From NCBI GenBank assembly GCA_044224925.1, contig JBGAJM010000004.1:186001-250000 (forward strand): a stretch of 64,000 nt of DNA, given 5' to 3'. How positions within the stretch are numbered: the first letter of the stretch is position 1; the number at the start of each line of letters is the position of its first letter. This DNA is from Kapaibacterium sp044224925 (lineage in GTDB: Bacteria; Bacteroidota; Ignavibacteria; Kapaibacteriales; Kapaibacteriaceae). A program made the position numbers and the translations under genes. Below the pieces are notes generated by a model. It saw only the letters and a list, made by a program, of their open reading frames with translations. It was not told where the DNA came from and made no database searches. Positions 27,045-36,754 of this stretch are shown piece by piece.

Positions 27045-28298
27045 ATGAGAACCATCTTGTTGACGCTCACCATTCTCACGATGCCGTTGCAGTTGCTTCT
27101 GTCGCAATCAACAGAAACGTTCAATACAATTCGATTTGAAGACCCTTCCAGCATTGGTTCATTTGTCACACTTCAACCACCTTCAGGTATCTCGCCATAC
27201 TCACTAACTCTGCCATCGTCACTGTCCAGCGGAAGTTGGACGTTCAAGGTCAGCGGTCAGACGGGAGCCATGACGTGGTCACCTGTTTTCAACTTGGTGG
27301 GGTCTGACAAGCAGATCGCGTGGTTCAAAGGAACCGACAGTGTGAAAGGATCGGCGAGTTTGACGTGGGACGACTCCCAGTCGATGCTTACACTTACGAA
27401 CTCCGGAACGGTGAGTGCTGGAGATACTGCGTTCAAGTTGCTGAACACAACAACATCTTCTGCATCCAACCTATCAAAGGTGGGCTTGTCGATCACGTCA
27501 ACAGGGACACTTAGTGGCTCGGGATCAACGAACACCGCCTTGGTCGTCGACGCGCAGGGTGGAGCGAGCAACTACGCTGCATTGTTCGTCAACGGTCGGG
27601 TTGGAGTTGGCACCACGACACCAGCGGCGACTCTTGATGTGAATGGGGACGTCGCGTTTCGGGAAGTGAACTATACAACAGCATTATCAGCAACCGCGAA
27701 CGATGTTGTGTTCTCGACCAACAACAATTACTCGTACGTGCGCATCGCTGGTGCGCAAACAGCCTCAGTCACCATCAACGGTATTGCAGGTGGTGTGAGC
27801 GGGAAGCTTGTCATTCTCTACAATGCAACGAGTTTCAACATCACACTCGCTCATGAGGCAACAGGAAGCACGGCTGCTAATCGGATCAACTCACCTGGCG
27901 GCACCAACGTTTTGATCACGCCTGGTGCATCCGTTCAGATCCTGTACTCAGGTACGGAGTCTCGATGGAGACTTGCGTTTGCAGGGCCCGGGGCACTATC
28001 TCAGTTTGGCAATGCTGACGTAACGGTTACGAATAACATCGTCTTGCCAACGAGTACGGCATCATACCTCCGACTGACTACGGGAACGGCGTTGAACAAG
28101 TACACTGCCACACTTGAGGACGGACTTGTAAAGGGTCAGATCCTTGTTGTGCAGAATGGGGGTCCAAAGACCGTGGACTTCGGGGGGACGAACATCATCA
28201 CAGATGGATCGTTCAATGGCATGGCTGTCGGTGATTCGATCCTATTCGTGTGGAATGGAACGAAATGGCAACAGGTGGCAAGGCAATCGAATGCCTGA
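27045..28298 (+). CDS. Exported fibre-like protein, triplet member 1
   Basis: The 417-residue protein has a signal peptide (to LLSQ) and the shared N-terminal module in a form common to three genes: STETFNTIRFEDPSSIGSF, then SPYSLTLPSS. Next come GSDKQIAWFKGTDS, a segment with NYAALFVNGRVGVGTTTP, and the C-terminal module (GQILVVQNGGP, ending WNGTKWQQVARQSNA). The ATG at 27045 follows AAGAGGAGA; the longer frame from 26976 lies in the previous gene. It looks like a trimeric fibre subunit; the function is unknown. Confidence 0.78.
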   Translation: MRTILLTLTILTMPLQLLLSQSTETFNTIRFEDPSSIGSFVTLQPPSGISPYSLTLPSSLSSGSWTFKVSGQTGAMTWSPVFNLVGSDKQIAWFKGTDSVKGSASLTWDDSQSMLTLTNSGTVSAGDTAFKLLNTTTSSASNLSKVGLSITSTGTLSGSGSTNTALVVDAQGGASNYAALFVNGRVGVGTTTPAATLDVNGDVAFREVNYTTALSATANDVVFSTNNNYSYVRIAGAQTASVTINGIAGGVSGKLVILYNATSFNITLAHEATGSTAANRINSPGGTNVLITPGASVQILYSGTESRWRLAFAGPGALSQFGNADVTVTNNIVLPTSTASYLRLTTGTALNKYTATLEDGLVKGQILVVQNGGPKTVDFGGTNIITDGSFNGMAVGDSILFVWNGTKWQQVARQSNA

Positions 28299-28337
28299 GT
28301 CAACATCACTTCTTTCGCACTTTTAACGGGGGTTGCA

Positions 28338-29606
28338 ATGAAGCGACTTTCAGTTTATCGCCTAGTGGCAATGACGATCACTCTTGCATCCTTATGCTGC
28401 AGCAGTTCCTTCGCGCAGTCCACTGAGACGTTCAATACGATCCGTTTGGAGGACCCGTCGAGTATCGGTTCCTTCATCACCGTGAATCCGCCTTCTGGCG
28501 TTTCCCCGTACGCGTTGACACTCCCATCATCGCTCAGCGCTGGGACGTGGGTCATGAGATTCAATGGATCCACTGGCACTGCAACGTGGGGACAACTCTT
28601 CAGTACTATTGGAACAGACAAACAGGTTGCGTTCTTTAAGGGAATCGACTCATTGAAAAGCTCCCCTAGCTTTGTCTATGACGACGCGGCGGCACAGCTT
28701 GTTCTGTTGAATTCTGGAACATTGACATCAACAGACACAGTGTTCCGCCTTGTCAACTCGGCCACGTCGTCAACAGCGAACATCAGTAAAGTTGGGCTCC
28801 ATATCAGTTCCACAGGCTCATTTTCTGGAACAGGGACAACAAGTGTAGGACTCATCGTAGATGCCCAAGGAGCTGCGTTGAACTATGCGGCACTGTTTAC
28901 AAGTGGTTCCGTTGGTATTGGAACCTCTGCGCCCAACACAATGCTCGATGTTGTTGAGGACGTTGCCTATCGGGAATTGAATTATACGACCACACTGTCT
29001 GCGACTTCAAATGATCTTGAGTTCAATACTGGCAACAAGGCATCGTATGTGAGGATCGGGACCCAAACAGGTGCCTTTACGATCACAGGACTTGGGGGCG
29101 GTTCTACCGGCAAGATCATGACCATCTACAATGCATCCGGCAAGACGATGATCTTGAAGCATGACAACACAGGCAGTGCGGCGGCGAATCGAATCATCAA
29201 CAGTACAACAGCCACGTTGTACATCGATGACAAAGGGTCGGTCACGCTCGCATACTCAGGGACTGACAGTCGTTGGATCGTGACCGCCACGATGGGAGCT
29301 CTGGGCATGACCCCAACTCAGACGACAAAAACGGTGACAACGACGGACAAAACGCTGCCATCCTCGGACAACAACTACATCAGAGTGACCAACAATTCCG
29401 GTACAATTACCCCTACGTTTGAAGATGGAAGCTACGTTGGTCAGATCTTGGTCATCCAGAATGACGGGCCGAACAGCCTTACCATCTTGGACACAACGAA
29501 TGTCGAGATCAACGGCGGAACTGTAACCCTGGGAGCAAAGGATGTCGTGACCTTGGTATGGAACGGAACGAAGTGGTATCAGATCGCGGCTGAGTCGAAC
29601 AACTGA
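28338..29606 (+). CDS. Exported fibre-like protein, triplet member 2
   Basis: The 422-residue protein is a paralogue of its two neighbours. It has a signal peptide to SSFAQ, the module TETFNTIRLEDPSSIGSF and SPYALTLPSS, the GTDKQVAFFKGIDS block, a middle domain with NYTTTLSATSNDLEFNTGN, and the C-terminal module ending WNGTKWYQIAAESNN. A GGGGG ribosome site lies 7 bases before the ATG. It is closest to triplet member 3 in the middle and C-terminal parts (for example GKIM and ASGKTM blocks). Confidence 0.78.
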   Translation: MKRLSVYRLVAMTITLASLCCSSSFAQSTETFNTIRLEDPSSIGSFITVNPPSGVSPYALTLPSSLSAGTWVMRFNGSTGTATWGQLFSTIGTDKQVAFFKGIDSLKSSPSFVYDDAAAQLVLLNSGTLTSTDTVFRLVNSATSSTANISKVGLHISSTGSFSGTGTTSVGLIVDAQGAALNYAALFTSGSVGIGTSAPNTMLDVVEDVAYRELNYTTTLSATSNDLEFNTGNKASYVRIGTQTGAFTITGLGGGSTGKIMTIYNASGKTMILKHDNTGSAAANRIINSTTATLYIDDKGSVTLAYSGTDSRWIVTATMGALGMTPTQTTKTVTTTDKTLPSSDNNYIRVTNNSGTITPTFEDGSYVGQILVIQNDGPNSLTILDTTNVEINGGTVTLGAKDVVTLVWNGTKWYQIAAESNN

Positions 29607-29643
29607 TGCATCCGATCACCACACCAAACCGCAGGACACAACT

Positions 29644-30909
29644 ATGAAAGCGATCACAGGTCTCGCCGCATGGGTCATTGTGCTGATGATCGAAGCATTC
29701 TCGCAATCAGCGTATGCTCAATCAACTCAAACGTTCAACACGCTTCGTTTGGAAGATCCCTCAAGCATCGGATCCTTTGTGACCCTGAACCCACCATCCG
29801 GAATATCTCCATACACCCTGACGCTTCCGCCGTCTCTCTCTCCCGGCACGTGGGTCATGCGCTTCAATGGCGCGACAGGGGCCGGCGCTTGGAGCCCATG
29901 GTACAATCCGGTGGGATCTGACAAACAAGTGGCGTGGTTCAAAGGCACTGACTCGCTCAAAGGGACATCGAGGTTCACATTTGACGATGGCGCTAGCCAG
30001 GTTGTATTGTCAGTTTCGGGCGTTATCTCGGCCACCGACACGGTTATGAGACTCGTCAACACGGCATCATCGACGACCTCGTCCATTTCGAAGAATTCTC
30101 TCATTATCACTTCGTCCGGGACATTGTCTGGATCAGGGTCGGTCTCGACGGGTTTGATCGTTGAGGCGCAAGGTGCCGCGTCCAACGCGGCTGCACTGTT
30201 CACGAATGGAAGAGTAGGAATCGGAACGTCTACACCGAATACGATGTTGGATGTAAATGGGGATGTCGCTTTTCGAGAGTTGAACTACACGACGGCTCTC
30301 TCAGCCACGAACGACAATCTTGCGTTCAACACCGGAAATAAGTCAGCGTTCGTTCGAATTGGAACACAAAGTTCGAATTTTAAGATCTCAGGCATTTCCG
30401 GAGGGTACAACGGGAAGATCATGATGATCTATAACGCCTCCGGGAAGACCATGACGATCAGGCATGAAGGAACAGGAAGCACAGCGGCCAACAGAATCGT
30501 GAATAGCACAACGGACTCTCTTGTGTTCGGTGATAAGGGAGTCGTTACACTCGTGTACTCTGCAACCGACAGCCGGTGGATCGTAACAGCTACGATGGGT
30601 CTGCGGGGTCAGTATCCTGAGGAAACAACCAAAACAGTCACGAATGCAGACAAGACGTTGCCTTCAGCTGACAACAACTACATTCAAGTCACGAACAACA
30701 GTGGTGAGATCACGCCAGTTTTTCAAGACGGAAGCTACATTGGGCAGATCCTGGTCATACAGAACAATGGACCACAGAATTTGAAGATCCAGAACGCCGG
30801 GAATGTGAAATGCGATGGCGGCGAAGCAAGCCTTGGAACTCGCGATATTGCGACCTTCATCTGGGATGGATCCAAATGGGTTCAAATCGGTTTTGATTCA
30901 GACAATTGA
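29644..30909 (+). CDS. Exported fibre-like protein, triplet member 3
   Basis: The 421-residue protein is the third tandem paralogue: signal peptide to AYAQ, module STQTFNTLRLEDPSSIGSF with SPYTLTLPPS, GSDKQVAWFKGTDS, a VGIGTSTPNTMLDVNGD segment, and an ending WDGSKWVQIGFDSDN. The AGGA site 9 bases before the ATG at 29644 supports the start. The stop overlaps the next gene as TGATG. The three genes look like a triplication within the operon. Confidence 0.78.
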   Translation: MKAITGLAAWVIVLMIEAFSQSAYAQSTQTFNTLRLEDPSSIGSFVTLNPPSGISPYTLTLPPSLSPGTWVMRFNGATGAGAWSPWYNPVGSDKQVAWFKGTDSLKGTSRFTFDDGASQVVLSVSGVISATDTVMRLVNTASSTTSSISKNSLIITSSGTLSGSGSVSTGLIVEAQGAASNAAALFTNGRVGIGTSTPNTMLDVNGDVAFRELNYTTALSATNDNLAFNTGNKSAFVRIGTQSSNFKISGISGGYNGKIMMIYNASGKTMTIRHEGTGSTAANRIVNSTTDSLVFGDKGVVTLVYSATDSRWIVTATMGLRGQYPEETTKTVTNADKTLPSADNNYIQVTNNSGEITPVFQDGSYIGQILVIQNNGPQNLKIQNAGNVKCDGGEASLGTRDIATFIWDGSKWVQIGFDSDN

Positions 30910-31307
30910 TGCACATCTACCGAACGATCTCGACCCTTTTCGCAACTGCCGCAATCGCCTTGGTGTTTTCTACGCAAGCCGGACATGCGCAAGTGCTCGT
31001 GAATCGTGGCGCCCAGATCCACATACGTGAGGGCGCACAGGTGACCGTGAATGGTGACACCGAAAATGGATCCGGAGAGATCCGCGTGTATAACAAGGCA
31101 AGGGTCACATTCAATGGGAACGTGAAGATCGTGCAAGGTGGATTGTTCCTCCTGCAGGACTGTCTTGCCTCCATTTCTATGGACCTGAGCATTGGCATTG
31201 CCGGCGTGTGCTGGCGCTATGCACCGGGTGTTCTTGACGTGTTGGGCACGATCAGGAACGATGGCGAACTCAACAATGAAGGCGAGATCAACATCGGGAA
31301 ACCGTAG
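30909..31307 (+). CDS. Small exported protein of unknown function
   Basis: The 132-residue protein has a signal peptide cleaved near GHAQ and a body of short beta strands (IHIREGAQVTVNGD, ARVTFNGNVKIVQGG) resembling one rung set of a beta-helix. Two cysteines lie in the middle (QDCLAS, AGVCWRY). I do not recognise a family. The next protein continues the same NxG-type strand pattern. The ATG at 30909 overlaps the previous stop (TGATG), and its own TAG overlaps the next GTG. Confidence 0.72.
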   Translation: MHIYRTISTLFATAAIALVFSTQAGHAQVLVNRGAQIHIREGAQVTVNGDTENGSGEIRVYNKARVTFNGNVKIVQGGLFLLQDCLASISMDLSIGIAGVCWRYAPGVLDVLGTIRNDGELNNEGEINIGKP

Positions 31308-33376
31308 TGAGAACGGTCCGACCATATCGCATCATTTGGGCAGCCGCAGCTACGATCGTCATGATCGTGCCTGCGGCAGCGCAGCATCTGCAGAATGGTA
31401 TAGGTGGACGCGTGAACAATTCCGGGGTTATCCGCTTCAAGTCAGATACCGGTCAGTTTCGCAATGCAGCTCCCGCGTCGTCGCTTACCAACAACGTGAT
31501 CGAGTTCAACGGCACGAACAATGCCTTTACGGACATTGCGAAAGACCCGACGACGGCAACAGCATTCGGCGCCGACGCGTCGATGCGGATCCCGGGCTTG
31601 GTGCGGTACACACGCGATAGTGTTGCCCAGAATGTGCAGTCGCGCTACTACACGGATCTCGAGATGGCCGGCGGCTCACCCAAGAACATCGTTGATGGCG
31701 TCTATGTTGGCCAACGCTATGTGATCACGCGATCAGGTCCGCGCTCCTATTCCGGCACTTTTACCTACGACGGAGCGCTGCTGCAGAACATCACTGCAGA
31801 AAGCGGTTTGAGCGGCAACACGGATCGATATGACAACCTCACGATCCTGAACGGCCCCAAGGAGGTTCGCAAGTTCGACGAGGTGCGCATGAGTCGAACC
31901 TTCTTGAGCGATGCGAACGCAACGATGTTGGTCAAGGGCTCGATGTTCTGGGGAACGAACAGTACGATCTCTGCTCCAGTGACCGTCGACTCTGCCGGTA
32001 TGCTCGTGACGGGTGGCGGGCGCACGATGCTGAATGCCGATCTCACGATCAATGACGGTGAGTTCGTTGCGATAGATAATGCCGACACGACAACCATTGC
32101 GGCTGGGAGCACGTTGACGGTTGGTTCCAATGCAAATGCCAAGCTTGCCCTCGGACAGAACACACAACTGCATGTTCTTGGTGGTTACGTGAATTCGTTC
32201 GCACCGCGAACGAATGTACGATTCGATCCCACTTCACTTGTGAACTTCGATGCGACGACACCACAAGTGATCCAGAGCACCGTAGCGAGCAATGCGTATG
32301 GACATCTTCGCACGGGCCGCTCGGCAAAGACCGTGAACGGCGACGTCTTCCTTGTGTCGACGCTGTCGGTGAACGACGAAGATCTCAATGTTGGAACGTC
32401 GATGCTTTCGATGACAACAGGCATGGCGCAGTACACCAACTTTACGGAAGTGATCGGTGCCATGCAGCGAGATCTCCGCGGCGGTGCTCCCGGAGAACTG
32501 TACGTGTTCAACAACGAACGAACACACATGCGCTTCACCGTGCTTCCGCAGTATTTGACACTCGATGTGCATCCCGTGACGAGTCCGCTCGCCTATGATG
32601 CGACCACCGATGTGCAGCGAAAGATCAACGTGCGCTATACGGGAGATTGGACAGCGCTCGTACGTGCAGGATATAAGCGTACCGACATTCCCGCTACATG
32701 GTTACCGGATGTTTCCGAGTCGTTGCTTCGATTCTTTGATGCGCAAGGACCAGCGATCTCCGACGTACGCAAGATGCTGCCGGTACCGGGCACAAGCTAT
32801 CTCCGCAACGGTACGGTCGACCTTCGTTCGTTCGGTTTCGTGGAGCACGGTCTACTTTCTAGCACCGGTGTTCCGGAGAGTCGCATCGACAACGGTCACG
32901 ACCTCCTCATGCGAGGCAACCGCGACATCTTGAAAGCCATCGCCAGTGGACGGTGGTCCAATCCTGCAACGTGGGACGAAGGCCGCGAGCCTGATCCGAA
33001 GGACCGCGTGAGCATCAGTGGCTTCACGGTACACGTCGGCTACGTTCGCGCCAACGACAACTATGCCATCCTCGAAGCGTATCCCGATACCATGGCCATG
33101 GCCGTGACGCTTGCCGATGTTCCGAACACATCGTTGCTCATCGGCTACACGAACACGTTCAATACGTTCTCGTTGAAGCGTACGGCAGGTGTCCTGTTCA
33201 CACAGAATCGCGTGGCGCCCTCACTCGTCCCCTTCACCACTCTTGACGTGTCGGCAGCGAACCTCGATGCCGGATTACTCATCTACCCCGGCGCCTCGTA
33301 TACCGTGCCCGACCTCTTGATCGGTGCCGATGCAACCGTCTTCAACGGCGGCGTTCTGCAAGTGGGCTCGAATTGA
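31307..33376 (+). CDS. Large exported beta-helix-like surface protein
   Basis: The 689-residue protein starts at a GTG coupled to the previous stop and has a signal peptide to PAAAQ. Residues 30-400 are beta-rich repeats with markers such as GVIRFKSDTGQF, VEFNG-like strands and AGSTLTVGSNANAKL. Around residue 545 lies GRWSNPATWDEGREPDPKDRV, a motif common in Bacteroidota surface proteins and thought to form a small beta-sandwich. No C-terminal sorting domain is obvious. An adhesin or wall-associated role is inferred. Confidence 0.75.
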   Translation: MRTVRPYRIIWAAAATIVMIVPAAAQHLQNGIGGRVNNSGVIRFKSDTGQFRNAAPASSLTNNVIEFNGTNNAFTDIAKDPTTATAFGADASMRIPGLVRYTRDSVAQNVQSRYYTDLEMAGGSPKNIVDGVYVGQRYVITRSGPRSYSGTFTYDGALLQNITAESGLSGNTDRYDNLTILNGPKEVRKFDEVRMSRTFLSDANATMLVKGSMFWGTNSTISAPVTVDSAGMLVTGGGRTMLNADLTINDGEFVAIDNADTTTIAAGSTLTVGSNANAKLALGQNTQLHVLGGYVNSFAPRTNVRFDPTSLVNFDATTPQVIQSTVASNAYGHLRTGRSAKTVNGDVFLVSTLSVNDEDLNVGTSMLSMTTGMAQYTNFTEVIGAMQRDLRGGAPGELYVFNNERTHMRFTVLPQYLTLDVHPVTSPLAYDATTDVQRKINVRYTGDWTALVRAGYKRTDIPATWLPDVSESLLRFFDAQGPAISDVRKMLPVPGTSYLRNGTVDLRSFGFVEHGLLSSTGVPESRIDNGHDLLMRGNRDILKAIASGRWSNPATWDEGREPDPKDRVSISGFTVHVGYVRANDNYAILEAYPDTMAMAVTLADVPNTSLLIGYTNTFNTFSLKRTAGVLFTQNRVAPSLVPFTTLDVSAANLDAGLLIYPGASYTVPDLLIGADATVFNGGVLQVGSN

Positions 33377-35469
33377 TGATGCATGTGCGACGATATCGAT
33401 CGACCTTCTTGGTCATCCTTGCCGCCCTTGTGCCATACCTTGCGCAGGCACAGCCGATCCCAAGCACGCTCAACAGCAAAGGCAAGATCTATAACACGGG
33501 GGCCGTGCGGATCGTGGGTGATGCCATCATCTCGCAGGATACGATCAAGGGACGTGTCGAGTACACGCGCAATGGCAGTAGCGACTCGCAACTTGTAGCG
33601 CATATCACCTACGAAGACCTGTACTTCGAAGGCACATCGATGAAGCGCATGCCCGATGCAACACGACCGGTCGTGTCGCTCACATCCTTCACCAGTGCCG
33701 ACGCGAACGTCGTCTTCGATCTCAACCCGGCATCGCGCATTCAAGCGCACGGCAGCGTGAAGCATGGCGGCACCATCAATCCCGGACGTCGCGTTGGAAC
33801 AATGGAGCTCAATGGCACTACCACTCAGGACCTCTCGGGCGATGGGCGATTCGCCATCCTTGAGATCAACAATCGCTCGAATGTGAACGTGATCTCCAAG
33901 GGAGGGTTCAAGGTGGCAGGGCGACTCGATCTGCAACGCGGAACCCTTGCCAATACAACAGCCGACAACTTCACGCTTCTCGATGATGCATGGATCTGGC
34001 GTAGCGACAGTGGTGCGCTCGCATCAGCGGCACTACGCGATGCACGATACAATGTGCGGTACTATGGAAGTCAATTCGTGCTTGGCGGACCCGAGCTGCC
34101 AACGGATGCTCCACCGCTTCGCGTGTTGTTGCAGGAAGATCCGGGCGGTCTGCAGCTTCCGTGGGATGTGACCGTCAATGATAGTCTCCTGCTACGTGGA
34201 CATATCTTCACCGAAGACACGTCGTCGTTGTTTACGCTCACGCTCACGTCGCAGAACGACCCAACCTTCATCGGCTTGTGGCCTGAAGTGAACGGAACGC
34301 TCATCCGCACGAACATGGCTTCCGGCAGAACGTACGTGATGAACAGTCTGCATTCTTCGGTCGGCTTCTCGACAGCGGCCGAGCAAGGCAATGCGCGAGC
34401 GGTATCGCTACGGTCCAAACCGCTCACCGTCCCTGTGCCAACAGCGGCCGGGACCGATAAGGTTCTTCGGTTCTATCAGATGGCCGTCCTTGACGGGTCG
34501 AACACTGTCGTACCTGATCTGTCCTATGTGCTCCGATTCGGTTATTCCTGGAGAACACTTCCGATCCAAGGACTCGAGCCTGCCTCGATCGTCGAAACGA
34601 TCCCGGCACTCGTCCCGTTTGAAGACTCGCTTGTTTTGCTGCGCTATGTTGGTGACCGGTATGTGCCGGAATCATCTTCGACGATCCCAACGCAACGCGA
34701 TTCGATCTGGCGGTACTCCGTTGCATCGGGCATCTCCAACAGCGGTGACTTTGCCATTGGTCTTGCATCATCGAGTCCGTTCTACGTCCTTCGCGCCCGA
34801 CTCCTCCTCGAAGGCGCCATGCGCTCGTATGGCGAGAACGCGACGCCGATCATGGGAACAGATCTCCGTCAGCGCAACCTTGTGCCGGCAACGCCGCCGC
34901 GCGAGTATCCGTTCACGCAGGATCCCATCAGTAGCACCATCCTTGTAACGGCGATGCCGGACAGTGTGGTGGACTGGATGCTCGTTGAGTTCCGATCGGA
35001 ACTCACCGGAGGAACGACGTATTACCGCACGTGCTTGATCTCGTCGAACGGATATGTGATCGACCCGACCACCTTCGAACCCATCACCATTACCAACATC
35101 ACGTTCGGTGAGTACTACGTGGTGTTCCGCCATCGCAATCACCTGGCGGTGATGACCGATACGAAGGAACGCATCACACCTGTGAAGACGGAACGATTCC
35201 TCGATCTCACGGATGGAACGAACGTCTTCGGCGGCGCATCCGGCATGAAGTTGCTGGGAACACGTGGGGGCGCGAAGTTCTTCGGCATGGTGGCAGGGGC
35301 CGTGAATGACGATGATGATATCCTTCGCAACGACGTGGATCTTGTATGGTCCAATCGTGACTTCGAAGGGTATTCCATCTTTGATACGGATCTCGATGGC
35401 ATCATCTCCACGAAGGACCTGAACATCTCATGGAATAACAGGGGACGCAGCAGTGTTGTCACGCGCTAA
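33376..35469 (+). CDS. Large exported surface protein with dockerin-like calcium loop
   Basis: The 697-residue protein has a signal peptide ending near YLAQAQ, and its first 300 residues parallel the preceding protein (NTGAVRIVGDA, DLQRGTL). The C-terminal 100 residues contain NHLAVMTDTK, a KLLGTRGG block and the loop DTDLDGIISTKDLN near residue 670, which looks like an EF-hand/dockerin calcium site. This ending is frequent in Bacteroidota extracellular proteins. The start ATG overlaps the previous stop. It overlaps the next gene by 17 bases. Confidence 0.76.
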   Translation: MMHVRRYRSTFLVILAALVPYLAQAQPIPSTLNSKGKIYNTGAVRIVGDAIISQDTIKGRVEYTRNGSSDSQLVAHITYEDLYFEGTSMKRMPDATRPVVSLTSFTSADANVVFDLNPASRIQAHGSVKHGGTINPGRRVGTMELNGTTTQDLSGDGRFAILEINNRSNVNVISKGGFKVAGRLDLQRGTLANTTADNFTLLDDAWIWRSDSGALASAALRDARYNVRYYGSQFVLGGPELPTDAPPLRVLLQEDPGGLQLPWDVTVNDSLLLRGHIFTEDTSSLFTLTLTSQNDPTFIGLWPEVNGTLIRTNMASGRTYVMNSLHSSVGFSTAAEQGNARAVSLRSKPLTVPVPTAAGTDKVLRFYQMAVLDGSNTVVPDLSYVLRFGYSWRTLPIQGLEPASIVETIPALVPFEDSLVLLRYVGDRYVPESSSTIPTQRDSIWRYSVASGISNSGDFAIGLASSSPFYVLRARLLLEGAMRSYGENATPIMGTDLRQRNLVPATPPREYPFTQDPISSTILVTAMPDSVVDWMLVEFRSELTGGTTYYRTCLISSNGYVIDPTTFEPITITNITFGEYYVVFRHRNHLAVMTDTKERITPVKTERFLDLTDGTNVFGGASGMKLLGTRGGAKFFGMVAGAVNDDDDILRNDVDLVWSNRDFEGYSIFDTDLDGIISTKDLNISWNNRGRSSVVTR

Positions 35470-36754
35470 GGTCGCCCTGCTTGCGTTCTTGATGTGTCTT
35501 GCAGCTGTCGTGCAAGCGCAAGAGCCGAGTGATGTGAAGGTGGTCTTGCAGACGACGGACGACTTCGTCCCGAACACCATCACGTTCGAGGTGATCATCA
35601 CACGCGTAAGCGATCACTGGGATCTCTGGGCGAACACCACTCTTCGTCTTGAGCATCCCGACCTTGTGGCCACCGGTGGATTCGACTCGCTCACGTATAC
35701 CGTCGACTATCAGAACGGATCGTCGGAACTGCCACTGCAGACCTACGACCCGACCGCAATGACGAGATATGCGATCACGCCACGGATCATGAACGGCAGG
35801 ATCTCGATCACGGTCTTCGGTCCCGACAGTAGCGACTGGGCCTTCCGATTGCCAGATGCCAAGCGCTCCTTTCTCCTTGGGCGGTTCGTGCTCACGGCTC
35901 CGGCAGGAGTGGTGCTACGAGACACACTCATGTTCGCAACGCCCATCAGCTATTACCAGGCCATGGCCTTCAAGATGGACCACGACAGCGTGACCGGTAC
36001 ACCACCGAATCAAAACGTGTGGTACCATAAGCACGACAATGTTGAAATGCGTGAGGAACCGTCGTCGTTTGCGGGGCCACCGCGACAATGTGATTCGAAC
36101 ATCATCGACAACTTCACGGCCGTCTACGTGGGTGATCTCGTGGTCGAGCTTGCCTTCACAACGAACTGTGAGCTCGGCATCGAGGGATTCATCATCGAGC
36201 GATCGTTGGTGAACCCTGGAGATCTGACGAATATGAACTTCGTGGAACGGATGAGTTACACAACCAATTCCATTCTTGTTGCCTGTCCGCTGTGTGAGAC
36301 AGGAGAGACCTATAGCGGACTGTTCGATGGTGTGGAGTATCGCAGAGAGATCTATGCCTATCGGTTGATCGCCGTCATGCAGCGTTCGAATGAACATCGT
36401 GTGATCGATACGGCCTTTGTTCGGATCCCGAATGCCATTGTGTCGGGAGCCTATTTACTAGAGAATCCGTTCCAGGACAATGCAACCGTGATCTTCAATG
36501 TCGACGATCGTGTGATGATGTCCGCCTCGGTCTATGATCTCACCGGAAAGAAGATGGCAGATCTTGTGGATGAACAGGGGAATCCGATCATCAACAAGGA
36601 GTATGCAAAGGGCGCGAAGTTCCGTGCGCGATTCCTTGCCGCGTCCGATGCGGCGAACGGACTGTATAACATCATCCTTGTCGCAAATCCCGTGGACGAC
36701 AAATCGATCGAGCAACAATCTCGCGTTGTCCTGAAAGCGCAGTTGGTACGATGA
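35453..36754 (+). CDS. Exported protein with T9SS-like C-terminal domain
   Basis: The 433-residue protein starts at GTG 35453 (TTG 35456 is an alternative) and has a signal peptide to VVQAQ. The first 180 residues form a beta-sandwich-like region with FVLTAPAGVVL, which may be a cohesin-type fold. Residues 210-330 are Fn3-like (LAFTTNCELGIEGFIIERS). The last 100 residues begin LLENPFQDNATVIF and contain VYDLTGKKM, like a T9SS sorting domain. A cohesin-like protein next to a dockerin-like one is suggestive but unproven. Confidence 0.76.
   Translation: MLSRAKVALLAFLMCLAAVVQAQEPSDVKVVLQTTDDFVPNTITFEVIITRVSDHWDLWANTTLRLEHPDLVATGGFDSLTYTVDYQNGSSELPLQTYDPTAMTRYAITPRIMNGRISITVFGPDSSDWAFRLPDAKRSFLLGRFVLTAPAGVVLRDTLMFATPISYYQAMAFKMDHDSVTGTPPNQNVWYHKHDNVEMREEPSSFAGPPRQCDSNIIDNFTAVYVGDLVVELAFTTNCELGIEGFIIERSLVNPGDLTNMNFVERMSYTTNSILVACPLCETGETYSGLFDGVEYRREIYAYRLIAVMQRSNEHRVIDTAFVRIPNAIVSGAYLLENPFQDNATVIFNVDDRVMMSASVYDLTGKKMADLVDEQGNPIINKEYAKGAKFRARFLAASDAANGLYNIILVANPVDDKSIEQQSRVVLKAQLVR

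Noticed and set aside
13950..30909. Prophage or tailocin because of tail-fibre-like proteins
   Set aside because: All the proteins have signal peptides and there is no terminase, capsid, portal, sheath, tube, baseplate, lysis or integrase gene.
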